Assembly (NCBI GenBank): GCA_028706295.1
Contig: JAQWBQ010000001.1
Span: 1 to 64,000 of the forward strand
Length of the DNA: 64,000 nucleotides
Source of the DNA: Bacteroidales bacterium
GTDB lineage: Bacteria > Bacteroidota > Bacteroidia > Bacteroidales > FEN-979
Direction: 5' to 3'
Shown: in pieces, positions 46,604-55,971 of the stretch
Layout: every line of letters starts with the position of its first letter
Position numbering within the stretch: position 1 is the first letter of the stretch
The notes under the pieces: generated by a model
What the model was told of the DNA's origin: nothing
What the model saw: the letters and a program-made list of their open reading frames with translations, nothing else
Database searches by the model: none
Program-made: the position numbers and the translations under genes

Positions 46604-46981
46604 ATGATTGTAAATCAGATCACTTTTAATTTTTCAAATATTGATGAGTATGCGCTCCTGATAACCATTGTAGGTTGTGTCGTTGTTTTTATTGCCTTGT
46701 CTGCGCTGGTACTGGTTATTAGCAGAATTGCCATACTCCAGAATTTCTTCATTCGCCTTAAAATACAAAAAACAAACCAGGAATCAGGACCCGTCGGGAA
46801 AACGCCAGTCATTTCCCTGAGCGCTGATGAAAATGCAGCCATTTGTACCGCATTGTACTTGTATTTTACGGAAATGCACGATGAAGAGAAATATGTGATG
46901 ACCGTTAAAAAAGTGTCCAGAAATTATTCGCCCTGGAGCTCAAAAATTTATGGGGTCATGAATTTTTCAAAACGTGGATGA
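46604..46981 (+). CDS. Sodium-pump decarboxylase gamma-type subunit
   Basis: 125 residues with one N-terminal membrane helix (about 17-42), a short linker and a basic/helical tail (YSPWSSKIYGVMNFSKRG). OadG/MmdD-type subunits like this assemble the pump and hold a divalent metal. No catalytic residue is expected. Spacing 19 nt from mmdA and 27 nt to the biotin carrier gene. Confidence 0.82.
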   Translation: MIVNQITFNFSNIDEYALLITIVGCVVVFIALSALVLVISRIAILQNFFIRLKIQKTNQESGPVGKTPVISLSADENAAICTALYLYFTEMHDEEKYVMTVKKVSRNYSPWSSKIYGVMNFSKRG

Positions 46982-47008
46982 TCGATCTAACTTGTTAAAG
47001 AAATAGAA

Positions 47009-47440
47009 ATGAAAAAATTTAAATTTACTATTAACGGTAATGTTTATGAAGTCGAAATTCAGGGCTTCGAGGAAAATATTGCCAAAGTTGAAGTCAATGG
47101 AACGCCCTATGATGTCGAAATACACCGAGATCTCAAAATGACAAAAACCCCGACATTAGTACGAGCCGAAGCCCCACCCCCCAAAGGAAAAGAAACCCGG
47201 ATCCCGAAAGTTCCTTCAAAAACCACAAATCTGGCAGTCAAATCGCCGCTTCCTGGAACCATCATAAGTGTTCTGGTTAAAGAAGGGGATAAAGTCTCTA
47301 TGGGACAGAAATTACTGACTATGGAAGCCATGAAAATGGAAAATAATGTACTGGCCGAAAAAGCCGGAATCGTTAAATCTGTTTTGGTCAAACCAGGAGA
47401 TACGGTGCTACAGAATGATATCCTTGTCGAAATTGATTAA
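47009..47440 (+). CDS. mmdC: Biotin carrier subunit of methylmalonyl-CoA decarboxylase
   Basis: 143 residues. The biotinyl-lysine lies in the hallmark MEAMKMENNVLA, in the C-terminal biotinyl domain (about 70-143). The N-terminal part is a short assembly domain, and a Pro/Lys-rich linker (about 50-70) gives mobility. It carries CO2 from MmdA to the membrane beta subunit. Lies 12 nt upstream of the beta-subunit gene. Confidence 0.93.
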   Translation: MKKFKFTINGNVYEVEIQGFEENIAKVEVNGTPYDVEIHRDLKMTKTPTLVRAEAPPPKGKETRIPKVPSKTTNLAVKSPLPGTIISVLVKEGDKVSMGQKLLTMEAMKMENNVLAEKAGIVKSVLVKPGDTVLQNDILVEID

Positions 47441-47452
47441 TTCCCGCTGATC

Positions 47453-48811
47453 ATGAAAAGCCGAAAATTTACCCTGCAAGATAAACCGGGTATCAATAAA
47501 TTGTTGATTGTTTTTGGGATTATTCTCCTGCTCTTTGTGATTAAACCCATGCTTTTTCCCGCTTCCGGCGTAAATGCTTCCCCCACAAGCATCTCCGCCG
47601 CAACAACCAGCTCAGCATCAGCCACTCCGGATGGCGCGGTTAGCGGACTTGAGAAATTCTGGGAATATACCGGATTTGCCAATGCTATATGGGGGAACCT
47701 GATCATGATACTAGTGGGTATTGTATTTATTTATATGGCAATCCGTTATGAATATGAACCCCTGCTCCTTGTTCCCATCGGAACCGGAATCATCATTGGG
47801 AATATACCATTTCTTCATGATGCCAACTTGCAGATCGGTATTTATGAACAGGGAAGTGTGCTTAACTATCTTTACTTTGGCGTTATCAAAGGAATTTATC
47901 CACCCCTGATCTTTTTAGGTATCGGGGCAATGACCGATTTTTCCTCTCTTATCTCAAACCCAAAATTAATCCTTCTTGGCGCTGCCGCGCAATTGGGTAT
48001 TTTCGTAACCTTTTTGGGAGCTCTGGTTCTCGGCTTTTACCCCCCCGAAGCCGCCGCAATCGGGATTATTGGAGGAGCCGATGGACCAACCGCCATTTTC
48101 CTTTCATCCAAACTTGCCAATGGGATCAATATCCTACCCAATGGCGAAGTAGTAAAAAATCTGATCGGTCCTATCGCAATCGCAGCCTATTCATACATGG
48201 CCCTTGTTCCTGTGATCCAGCCGCCTATTATGCGATTGCTGACTACCAAAAAAGAAAAACTGATCCGAATGAAACCCCCCCGCCAGGTTTCAAAAAGAGA
48301 GAAAATAATTTTTCCGGTAATTGGATTGATATTTACGACATTTATCGCACCCAGCGCCCTGCCACTTTTAGGTATGCTCTTTTTCGGAAACATCCTTAGA
48401 GAATCCGGCGTCACAAAACGTCTGGCTAATACCGCAAGCAATCCATTAATAGATATTGTGACTATTTTGATTGGGCTGACCGTTGGTGCAAGCACACAGG
48501 CTGATATCTTCCTCACCCCACAGTCCATTATGATTTTTATTCTCGGCGCTTTTTCATTTATGGTGGCAACTGCAGGAGGCGTTCTGTTCGCAAAATTTAT
48601 GAACCTGTTCCTGAAACCTGATGACAAAATCAATCCGTTAATTGGATCCGCCGGTGTTTCGGCCGTGCCCGATTCGGCAAGGGTATCGCAAATGGAAGGC
48701 CTGAGAGTCGACGCTTCCAATCACCTCCTGATGCATGCTATGGCTCCCAACGTAGCCGGAGTTATCGGATCTGCCGTAGCAGCAGGTATTTTATTAGCCT
48801 ACTTGATGTAG
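47453..48811 (+). CDS. mmdB: Sodium-translocating decarboxylase beta subunit
   Basis: 452-residue polytopic membrane protein that decarboxylates carboxybiotin and exports Na+. About 10 hydrophobic segments. The conserved GIIGGADGPTAIFLSS motif (Asp of the ion site) is near residue 205, and NPLIGSAGVSAVPDSARV is in the C-terminal half. It has an extra N-terminal helix (about 17-36) and a Ser/Thr/Ala-rich loop (about 45-65) before the usual core, so it is longer than a minimal OadB. Drives sodium gradient from propionate formation. Confidence 0.93.
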   Translation: MKSRKFTLQDKPGINKLLIVFGIILLLFVIKPMLFPASGVNASPTSISAATTSSASATPDGAVSGLEKFWEYTGFANAIWGNLIMILVGIVFIYMAIRYEYEPLLLVPIGTGIIIGNIPFLHDANLQIGIYEQGSVLNYLYFGVIKGIYPPLIFLGIGAMTDFSSLISNPKLILLGAAAQLGIFVTFLGALVLGFYPPEAAAIGIIGGADGPTAIFLSSKLANGINILPNGEVVKNLIGPIAIAAYSYMALVPVIQPPIMRLLTTKKEKLIRMKPPRQVSKREKIIFPVIGLIFTTFIAPSALPLLGMLFFGNILRESGVTKRLANTASNPLIDIVTILIGLTVGASTQADIFLTPQSIMIFILGAFSFMVATAGGVLFAKFMNLFLKPDDKINPLIGSAGVSAVPDSARVSQMEGLRVDASNHLLMHAMAPNVAGVIGSAVAAGILLAYLM

Positions 48812-48815
48812 ATAT

Positions 48816-49460
48816 ATGCTGATCATTGGAATTGCCGGTGGCTCCGGCTCCGGAAAATCAACAGTCGTTAAACAGGTAACCAGGCTCTTGCCAAAAGATG
48901 CCGTTACAATCATTCCCCAGGATGCCTATTACAAGGATAACGGTCATAAAACTGCCGCCGAACGAGCTAAGATAAACTTCGATCACCCCACCTCTATTGA
49001 ATGGAATCTTTTAATCAATCAATTGGAATTTCTGAAAACAGGTAAACCAATTGAAATGCCGATATATTCCTATGTGACTTGTGCCAGATCGAAAGAAACC
49101 ATAACCGTTGAACCATCACAGGTAATAATCGTCGAAGGCATTCTGATACTCACTAATCCGAGACTTCGTAAAAAAATGGATATAAAGGTATTTGTTGATG
49201 CCGATGGAGATGATCGATTGATGAGAATTATCTGGCGTGATCTGGAAGAACGTGGACGTTCTTTCCAACAGGTTCTCGAACATTATGAAAACTTTGTTAA
49301 ACCCATGCACCTGCAGTTTATAGAACCAACCAAACGATATGCCGACATTATAGTGCCGCAGGGTGGACAGAATAAAGTTGCTATTGATATCCTGTCATCA
49401 CGAATAAAAGCCTATATTACGCTGGAAAATAAAAAAACTGATCAGCCCGTAACAAAATAA
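48816..49460 (+). CDS. udk: Uridine kinase
   Basis: 214 residues. Walker A is GGSGSGKST (residues 8-16), and the acceptor/lid region includes QDAYYKDNGH, FDHPTSIEWN and a later RLMRIIWRDLEERGRSF. Phosphorylates uridine and cytidine in pyrimidine salvage. Starts 4 nt after the beta-subunit gene stop, so it is probably in the same transcript, though the pathway link is unclear. Confidence 0.95.
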   Translation: MLIIGIAGGSGSGKSTVVKQVTRLLPKDAVTIIPQDAYYKDNGHKTAAERAKINFDHPTSIEWNLLINQLEFLKTGKPIEMPIYSYVTCARSKETITVEPSQVIIVEGILILTNPRLRKKMDIKVFVDADGDDRLMRIIWRDLEERGRSFQQVLEHYENFVKPMHLQFIEPTKRYADIIVPQGGQNKVAIDILSSRIKAYITLENKKTDQPVTK

Positions 49461-49501
49461 CTCCTGAATTTTTTTAAGTTTGGTCTCTAAAAACAGATAT
49501 T

Positions 49502-50005
49502 ATGGAAGCGCAAAATCCTTTAGAAATTCTAAAAATGGCCATTCTGATGGAAAAAAGAGGCTATTCATTTTACAATAATGTTGCCGAACAATCCTCTGAT
49601 CCTGAAATCCGGCATATTTTTCTTACCATGGCAGACGAAGAGACGAAACATGTGAAATTTTTGTCTGAACAGTATCTATCGTTTGAAAAGGAACAGGAAT
49701 TTAAAAAAGTGGATCTGCCAAACTTGGGAAATGAAGGATTCGCCTCTTTAATCCTGACAGAAGAGATGAAAAATAAAATTTCAGCGGCAGGATTCGAAGC
49801 CGCCGCAATCTCTGCTGCAATCGATTTTGAAAAGAGAGCAATCGAGGTGTACGGGAAAAGAGCTGAAATATCAGCTGATCCCAATGAAAAAGCCCTTTAT
49901 TTGTGGCTTTCTGACTGGGAAAAAGGACATCTCCGAATTCTTAGCGAAATGGATAACGAGTTAAAAGAACGAATTTGGAACGATAACCAGTTTTGGCCCT
50001 TTTAA
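49502..50005 (+). CDS. Ferritin-like (rubrerythrin-type) diiron protein
   Basis: 167 residues, a four-helix bundle. Probable iron ligands: Glu in LMEKRGYSFY (about 17), EExxH in ADEETKHVKF (about 46-49), Glu in IDFEKRAIEVY (about 109) and ExxH in DWEKGHLRIL (about 140). No C-terminal rubredoxin domain. Typical role is peroxide or iron handling in anaerobes. Its stop is 2 nt from the convergent permease gene. Confidence 0.87.
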   Translation: MEAQNPLEILKMAILMEKRGYSFYNNVAEQSSDPEIRHIFLTMADEETKHVKFLSEQYLSFEKEQEFKKVDLPNLGNEGFASLILTEEMKNKISAAGFEAAAISAAIDFEKRAIEVYGKRAEISADPNEKALYLWLSDWEKGHLRILSEMDNELKERIWNDNQFWPF

Positions 50006-50007
50006 CC

Positions 50008-51270
50008 CTACATCCCCGTTCGCATTGCCTCGACAGGATCAAGCTTTGCCGCGGTAAAGGCCGGAACGATACCCGATACCAACCCAATTAAAGCGGATAC
50101 TCCGATTCCCAACAAAATATTTCCCTCTGTTAAAACAAGGGTGAAATCGGTTGTATTTGAAATAATCAGGGTCATGGCCAGGATGATCAAAAGGCCAAGT
50201 ACCCCTCCGATTAAAGAGAGAAAGACAGCTTCAAATAAGAACTGAAGTAAAACAAAGTAATTCTTTGCACCGAGGGCCTTTTGGATTCCGATAATGTTGG
50301 TTCGTTCCTTTACCGACACGAACATGATATTTGCGATACCAAAACCACCCACAAGCAACGAAAAACCACCAATAATCCATCCGACAACAGCAATAACTCC
50401 GAAAAGACTTTCAAACCCTTTCGATATAATGTCAGTTTCATTGATGGCAAAATTGTCTTCGGCCGAAGGTTTAAGTTTACGGATTGACCGCATCATTCCG
50501 GTTAGCTCATCACGCAATTCTTCATTTGTAACTGATGGTTTAGCCTTCACAATTATGGTTGAACCAAGATCACGTAAATCAATCAGGGTCTTGAAATAGT
50601 TAATTGGTAAATAAACGACATTGTCATTAGAATTTCCAAAAAAGTCTTCCCCTTCCTTTGTTATAATTCCGATCACTTCAATATTCCGACCGAAAATTTT
50701 GATTTTCTTCCCGATAGGATCACCACCCGGGAATAAATTTGTTGATATATCAGCCCCTATAATGGCAATACTCCTCCCACTGACTGATTCCGTTGAAGAA
50801 AAGTAACGACCTTCTGATAATTCAAACTTCCAAACCTTGTCAAAATCATGCGATATACCTAACACCCCGACATTTTCAACATAATTATTCTGGCACTTTA
50901 CAGTCTTATTAACTTGTACCATAAATGAGACAGCATCGGCAAGGTTGGATCTTTTCTCAACTTCATGCATATCGCTCAGGGTGGGCTCCGGTCTCTGCCA
51001 ATATTTCCACCAGGGATAATCACTACCCATCGACCAGGGCCATTTTTGAATGTATAATACATTACTGCCCAGCGATGCAATGCTTTTCCTGATGGCATTC
51101 TCCATGGAATCAAATACGGTAAAAACAGAAATTACACAAAAAATCCCGATTGTAATCCCCAAGAGTGAAAGAATCGTTCTTACTTTATTGACAACAATCT
51201 CTTGAAAAGCTAAAACAATACTCTCCCGGATCAACCTGAGGATTAAAATCATTTTCGACCTTTGTTCCAT
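50008..51270 (-). CDS. MacB/FtsX-type ABC transporter permease
   Basis: 420 residues (ATG 51270; ATG 51252 equally possible). One N-terminal helix (about 30-52, RTILSLLGITIGIFCVISV), a large MacB-type periplasmic domain, and three C-terminal helices with the family signature NIMFVSVKERTNIIGIQKALGA, ending VPAFTAAKLDPVEAMRTG. The ABC ATPase and membrane-fusion genes are not adjacent. Substrate unknown; lipoprotein release, macrolide efflux or envelope stress are all possible. Confidence 0.9.
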   Translation of the reverse strand: MEQRSKMILILRLIRESIVLAFQEIVVNKVRTILSLLGITIGIFCVISVFTVFDSMENAIRKSIASLGSNVLYIQKWPWSMGSDYPWWKYWQRPEPTLSDMHEVEKRSNLADAVSFMVQVNKTVKCQNNYVENVGVLGISHDFDKVWKFELSEGRYFSSTESVSGRSIAIIGADISTNLFPGGDPIGKKIKIFGRNIEVIGIITKEGEDFFGNSNDNVVYLPINYFKTLIDLRDLGSTIIVKAKPSVTNEELRDELTGMMRSIRKLKPSAEDNFAINETDIISKGFESLFGVIAVVGWIIGGFSLLVGGFGIANIMFVSVKERTNIIGIQKALGAKNYFVLLQFLFEAVFLSLIGGVLGLLIILAMTLIISNTTDFTLVLTEGNILLGIGVSALIGLVSGIVPAFTAAKLDPVEAMRTGM

Positions 51271-51414
51271 GGTATTGAAAGCGTAAAAGTAATATTTAAT
51301 CCTGAATATGACCCCTTTGGTTGTTTGATCCGGTATTTTTTGGTATCATTGCAACGCATGAAATAGATGAATCTTTAGACGCAGGAAGGAAATTATCGTT
51401 ACAAAACAAAAACC

Positions 51415-52941
51415 ATGACCGACCGGATTAGAATAAAATCTGCATTGATTTCTGTCTATAATAAGGATGGGATTCTGGAACTCTCCAGACTATTGGAATC
51501 ATTTGGAATAGAGATTATTTCAACAGGAGGAACGTACGATTTTTTAACACAGAATAATATCCACGCCCTGTCTGTCGAATCAATTACTTCCTACCCTTCC
51601 ATATTAGGTGGTCGGGTAAAAACACTTCACCCGAAAATTTTTGGCGGAATTTTATGGCGACGCGAACTTTTGTCTGATGTCAACGACATGGATAAATATG
51701 AAATACCTTCCGTCGACCTGGTTGTTGTTGATCTCTACCCATTCGAAAAAACGGCGTCAACAACCACAGATCAGAATGAGATTATTGAAAAAATTGATAT
51801 CGGAGGAATATCCCTGATCAGAGCCGCCGCAAAGAACTTCAGCCATGTGGTTGTTATCCCTTCAGCCAGTGAGTATCAGCCCCTGATGGAAATTCTTTTG
51901 AATAATAGCGGATTTACTTCCTTACAGGAACGCAGATACTTTGCTGCTAAAGCGTTTGACATTTCTTCACACTACGATACCCAGATATTTAAATACTTTA
52001 ACCAATTCGCAAAACTTAATGTTTTTAAACAAAGTGTACCCGTTGCCAGGTCGTTACGCTATGGCGAAAATCCGCATCAAAATGCCTCTTTTTTCGGTGA
52101 TTTAAATCTGGTGTTCAAGCAACTGCACGGGAAAGAATTATCATACAATAACCTGGTGGATGTTGATGCGGCAATTAACCTAATCAAAGAATTCTCTGAC
52201 CCGACAGTCGCGATCATCAAACATACAAATCCTTGTGGAATTGCTTCGCGATCAACGCTAAAACAGGCATATCTGGATGCACTTGCTTGTGACCCGGCTT
52301 CTGCTTATGGCGGTATTATTATTACCAACCAAAAGATTAATCCGGAAACAGCTGATGAAATCGATAAATTATTCTTCGAAATCCTCATTGCTGACGATTT
52401 CGATTCGGGTTCATTGGAACATCTGAAAACAAAGAAAAATAGAATAATTTTGCAAAAAAATTCATTCGATTTCTCCGATACACAATTTAAATCATCCTTG
52501 AATGGAGTGCTGTTTCAGGAAAAAGATTTGAAAACTGAGAATTTGAGTGATTTTCAGTATGTAACGGAACGAAAACCGGATAAGAATGAAACAAATGAAC
52601 TTATTTTTGCAAATAAAGTTGTTAAACATTTGAAATCCAATACAATAGTTCTTGTTAAAAACCATCAGCTCATCGGATGTGGCATGGGCCAAACCTCCCG
52701 GGTCGACGCCTTGAAACAGGCCATCTTAAAAGCCCGTGCTTTTGGATTTGACACCGAAGGATCCATCATGGCTTCTGATGCTTTCTTCCCTTTTGCCGAC
52801 TCCGTGGAATTTGCACATAATGCTGGTGTATCAGCCGTGATCCAACCAGGTGGCTCGATAAGAGATGCTGATTCAATTAATTTTTGCAACGCACATGGGA
52901 TGGCCATGGTTTTCACCGGTGTTCGCCATTTCAAACATTAA
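51415..52941 (+). CDS. purH: Bifunctional AICAR transformylase/IMP cyclohydrolase
   Basis: 508 residues. Final two steps of purine synthesis, using formyl-tetrahydrofolate. The MGS-type cyclohydrolase domain is N-terminal (IISTGGTYDFL, GGRVKTLHPKIFGGIL). The transformylase half shows LRYGENPHQNASFF, the Lys-His pair in AIIKHTNPCG, and GMGQTSRVDAL. Just upstream of mreB (12 nt), so likely co-transcribed. Confidence 0.97.
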   Translation: MTDRIRIKSALISVYNKDGILELSRLLESFGIEIISTGGTYDFLTQNNIHALSVESITSYPSILGGRVKTLHPKIFGGILWRRELLSDVNDMDKYEIPSVDLVVVDLYPFEKTASTTTDQNEIIEKIDIGGISLIRAAAKNFSHVVVIPSASEYQPLMEILLNNSGFTSLQERRYFAAKAFDISSHYDTQIFKYFNQFAKLNVFKQSVPVARSLRYGENPHQNASFFGDLNLVFKQLHGKELSYNNLVDVDAAINLIKEFSDPTVAIIKHTNPCGIASRSTLKQAYLDALACDPASAYGGIIITNQKINPETADEIDKLFFEILIADDFDSGSLEHLKTKKNRIILQKNSFDFSDTQFKSSLNGVLFQEKDLKTENLSDFQYVTERKPDKNETNELIFANKVVKHLKSNTIVLVKNHQLIGCGMGQTSRVDALKQAILKARAFGFDTEGSIMASDAFFPFADSVEFAHNAGVSAVIQPGGSIRDADSINFCNAHGMAMVFTGVRHFKH

Positions 52942-52953
52942 AAAATTTAACTT

Positions 52954-53967
52954 ATGGGATTGTTTACCAAAGAAATAGCAATAGATTTAGGTACTGCCAA
53001 TACCATCATCATATATAATGACAAGGTTGTCGTTGACGAACCTTCTATCGTTGCAATTGAACGTAGTTCTGGAAAGATCATTGCTGTTGGGAAAAAGGCC
53101 CAAATGATGCATGGAAAAACACACGAAAATATTAAAACCATCCGGCCTCTTCGTGGCGGTGTTATTGCTGATTTCCAGGCAGCCGAACACATGATCAGAG
53201 AATTGATAAAAATGATCGAACTGCGGAAATCTTGGTTCCCTCCGGCACTTAAAATGGTAATCTGCATTCCTTCCGGAATAACCGAAGTGGAAGAACGCGC
53301 GGTAAAAGATTCTGCCGAACAGGCCGGAGCAAAAGAAGTTCGTCTGATTCATGAACCAATGGCAGCGGCCATCGGAATTGGTATCGATGTTCTTGAACCG
53401 GTTGGCAACATGGTCATCGATATCGGTGGTGGAACCAGCGAAATTGCAGTGATTGCACTCGGAGGTATTGTCAACAATAAATCGATCCGGATTGCAGGCG
53501 ATGAGTTTAATGCCGATATCGAAGAATACATGCGCAAACAACACAATATTAATGTGGGTGAACGTACAGCTGAAAGAATAAAAATCGAAGTGGGCGCTGC
53601 CCTGTCAGATATCGATAATCCGCCTCCGGACTATCCGGTCCATGGCCGGGACCTGCTGACGGGCATTCCCAAAGAAGTTATTGTTAATCATGCCGAAATT
53701 GCCCATTCTCTTGATAAATCCGTCGCAAAAATTGAAGCAGCTGTTCTGAATGCACTTGAAATGACCCCCCCGGAACTGGCCTCTGATATTTTTGAGACGG
53801 GAATTTATCTTACTGGCGGCGGCGCCCTTCTGAGAGGTCTTGATAAACGAATCCATCTAAAAACAAAACTGAAAGTTCATGTGGCTGAAGATCCACTCCG
53901 TGCCGTGGCCCGCGGAACAGGAATCGCATTAAAGAATTTTGATAAATTTACCTTCCTCATCAAGTAA
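52954..53967 (+). CDS. mreB: Rod shape-determining protein MreB
   Basis: 337-residue bacterial actin that organises peptidoglycan synthesis. Nucleotide-binding segments: IAIDLGTANT (phosphate 1), VIDIGGGTSEIAVIA (phosphate 2) and YLTGGGALLRGLD (adenosine). Followed by mreC (8 nt) and mreD, so the cell is probably rod-shaped. Confidence 0.97.
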   Translation: MGLFTKEIAIDLGTANTIIIYNDKVVVDEPSIVAIERSSGKIIAVGKKAQMMHGKTHENIKTIRPLRGGVIADFQAAEHMIRELIKMIELRKSWFPPALKMVICIPSGITEVEERAVKDSAEQAGAKEVRLIHEPMAAAIGIGIDVLEPVGNMVIDIGGGTSEIAVIALGGIVNNKSIRIAGDEFNADIEEYMRKQHNINVGERTAERIKIEVGAALSDIDNPPPDYPVHGRDLLTGIPKEVIVNHAEIAHSLDKSVAKIEAAVLNALEMTPPELASDIFETGIYLTGGGALLRGLDKRIHLKTKLKVHVAEDPLRAVARGTGIALKNFDKFTFLIK

Positions 53968-53975
53968 GGGCTCAA

Positions 53976-54806
53976 ATGCGGAATCTTTTTATATTCCTAC
54001 GTGAACAATATTTTTATTTCCTTTTTTTAATCCTGGAGCTGGCTTCCCTGATCCTTTTTTTTAATTACAACGACTTCCAGGGAAGTTCACTTTTTAACGT
54101 AGCCAATGCCTTTTCCGGATCGGTTAATAATGTTTTCAACGGCATTTCCGAATATTTTACACTGAAGAAAACCAATCGGGTTTTAATAGAAGAAATGGCA
54201 AAACTTCACTCAAGAATACCCGAAGCATTTTATCAGTCCGATCAGAATGTATTTTATAAAAAAGATACAGTTGTACGACTGGAGTATAAATATATCAGTG
54301 CCAAGGTCATCAGCAATTCTACCAATAAACGAAACAATTTCTTGATGATCAATAAAGGAGCCCTCCATGGAATAGAAAACCATATGGGTGTGATAATCGG
54401 AAACAAACTGGTAGGTCAGGTAGTAGGCGTTTCACCTCATTTTAGCTGGATCATGTCAATGCTGAATAAAGACAGCCATGTTTCAGGAAAATTTAAGAAG
54501 AATGATCAATTGGTCAACGTTGAATGGCCCGGGGGCAATTACCGGAAAGGTCAGGTAAGGGAAATTCCTAAACATATCGTAATGGTTAGAGGTGATACAA
54601 TCATAACCAGCGGAAATTCGAATATTTTTCCAGAAGGATTACTCATCGGAACGATCGACGATTTTTCTATTGCACCCGACGAAAATTTTAACACCGGCAG
54701 AATTCTCTTTTCTACCGATTTTAATAGTCTTGGATATGTTGAAGTGGTTGTAGATCTAATGAGAAAAGAAAAGGAAGAATTAAAAAAATCATTTAAATCA
54801 GAGTAA
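53976..54806 (+). CDS. mreC: Rod shape-determining protein MreC
   Basis: 276 residues: an N-terminal membrane anchor (about 11-30), a coiled-coil-like segment (about 55-80), then the beta-barrel MreC domain (ARVISNSTNKRNNFLMINKG-type core and LVGQVVGVSPHFSWIMSMLN). It links cytoplasmic MreB to periplasmic wall enzymes. The tail is basic/acidic (RKEKEELKKSFKSE). Confidence 0.93.
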   Translation: MRNLFIFLREQYFYFLFLILELASLILFFNYNDFQGSSLFNVANAFSGSVNNVFNGISEYFTLKKTNRVLIEEMAKLHSRIPEAFYQSDQNVFYKKDTVVRLEYKYISAKVISNSTNKRNNFLMINKGALHGIENHMGVIIGNKLVGQVVGVSPHFSWIMSMLNKDSHVSGKFKKNDQLVNVEWPGGNYRKGQVREIPKHIVMVRGDTIITSGNSNIFPEGLLIGTIDDFSIAPDENFNTGRILFSTDFNSLGYVEVVVDLMRKEKEELKKSFKSE

Positions 54807-54835
54807 AGTAAAGACCCTTAAACCGGTACTTATTC

Positions 54836-55351
54836 ATGACATCCCGAACCGTTTTTTTTAATATAGTTAGGTTCTTCTTTTTGATTTTACTTCAGGTACT
54901 GATTCTTAATCATGTTAACCTGGGCGGTTATGTCAATCCCCTTTTCTATGTATATTTTATTCTTTTGCTTCCATTCAGTGTTTCAAGAGGAATTATGCTG
55001 ATTTCATCCTTCCTCCTCGGTTTGGGTGTGGATATATTTACCAATACCATTGGCTTAAATGCAGCGTCGTGCGTAATAATGGCCTTTGCTCGTCCTTTCG
55101 TGATAAATTCCATCTCATCCGGACCCGAAACCCTTATCGGTGATACCCCTTCTCTGAAAAACCAGGGAATTAAATGGTTTCTGTATTATACCATAATCCT
55201 GGTTTTGATACATCATACGTTCCTCTTTTTCCTTGAAATTTTCCGTTTTATTGAATTTTTCAAAACATTACTGAGAATTGGTCTGAGTAGTGCTTTTACC
55301 ATAACCCTTATTCTAATCAGTGAATACGTTTTTATTTTCCGACAGAAATAA
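54836..55351 (+). CDS. mreD: Rod shape-determining protein MreD
   Basis: 171 residues with about five membrane helices and a conserved LGLGVDIFTNTIGLNAASCV segment. Poorly conserved family; the call depends on its place directly after mreC. PBP2 and rodA genes do not follow, because a terminator and a tRNA end the operon. Confidence 0.87.
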   Translation: MTSRTVFFNIVRFFFLILLQVLILNHVNLGGYVNPLFYVYFILLLPFSVSRGIMLISSFLLGLGVDIFTNTIGLNAASCVIMAFARPFVINSISSGPETLIGDTPSLKNQGIKWFLYYTIILVLIHHTFLFFLEIFRFIEFFKTLLRIGLSSAFTITLILISEYVFIFRQK

Positions 55352-55381
55352 AAAAACCTGATCCGTATTGATCAGGTTTTT
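55351..55381. terminator. Bidirectional terminator between mreD and tRNA-Cys
   Basis: A 12-bp stem, AAAAACCTGATC (55352-55363) with GATCAGGTTTTT (55370-55381), a 6-nt loop, and T-runs on both strands. It can end mreBCD on the plus strand and tRNA-Cys on the minus strand. Confidence 0.82.
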
Positions 55382-55382
55382 G

Positions 55383-55453
55383 AGGTTTCGAGCGGAGTCG
55401 AACCGCTGTACGCGGTTTTGCAGACCGCTGCCTAGCCACTCGGCCACGAAACC
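55383..55453 (-). tRNA. tRNA-Cys (anticodon GCA)
   Basis: 71-nt cloverleaf on the minus strand. Acceptor GGTTTCG/CGAAACC, anticodon stem GCGGT/ACCGC around loop CTGCAAA (anticodon GCA), T-arm AGCGG-TTCGACT-CCGCT. The discriminator base is T (U73), as expected for tRNA-Cys. CCA not encoded. Confidence 0.95.
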
Positions 55454-55465
55454 ATTTAGCGAATG

Positions 55466-55473
55466 CAAAAATA
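55466..55473 (-). promoter_or_regulatory. -7 promoter box of tRNA-Cys
   Basis: TATTTTTG on the minus strand, exact TAnnTTTG match, 12 nt upstream of the tRNA. Confidence 0.5.
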
Positions 55474-55498
55474 TAAAAAAAAACAGATTCCCGCAAGG

Positions 55499-55855
55499 TC
55501 ATTTAACCCAGATCAATTTAAAACAAACCTGCCTGATTTTTCCTCCAATGGGTGGATTCATTTTCGCTATCTTGATTTCTATGCGGTCGATTTCCGGAAA
55601 ATCATTCCGGATGTAAGAAACAATACGATTGGCTACATGCTCCAAAAGGTGAGATTTTTGTTCCATCTCTGATTTTACACCCCGATACAGCTTTACATAA
55701 TCCACAGTGTCAGCTAAATGGTCCGACTGCTCGGCGCCCTTTGTATCTGTTTCAATTTGAAGATCAACCGTAAACCTTGATCCGATAATCTGTTCCTCTT
55801 TAAAACAGCCATGAAATGCGAAAAATTCCATTCCTTCCAATATAATCGTGCCCAT
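55499..55855 (-). CDS. folB: Dihydroneopterin aldolase
   Basis: 118 residues. Converts dihydroneopterin to hydroxymethyl-dihydropterin in folate synthesis. N-terminal strand IILEGMEFFAFHGCFKEEQ with the conserved FHG, then TVDYVKLY, and HLLEHVANRIV with the conserved Glu. C-terminal KMNPPIGG segment is typical. Stand-alone gene, with a likely promoter TAACTTCG just upstream. Confidence 0.93.
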   Translation of the reverse strand: MGTIILEGMEFFAFHGCFKEEQIIGSRFTVDLQIETDTKGAEQSDHLADTVDYVKLYRGVKSEMEQKSHLLEHVANRIVSYIRNDFPEIDRIEIKIAKMNPPIGGKIRQVCFKLIWVK

Positions 55856-55971
55856 GATAGTATAGTTTAGAAGCCGAAGTTATCAAATTCATAAAATGCG
55901 ACCTGTCAAATGTGTAAAAATAAGTAAGTTTGTATCGAATTTATCATCACTATTGAACATTACCAGAGATT

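Noticed and set aside
52987-53544. 185-codon minus-strand open frame inside mreB
   Set aside because: Antisense to MreB nucleotide-binding motifs, so it is a shadow.
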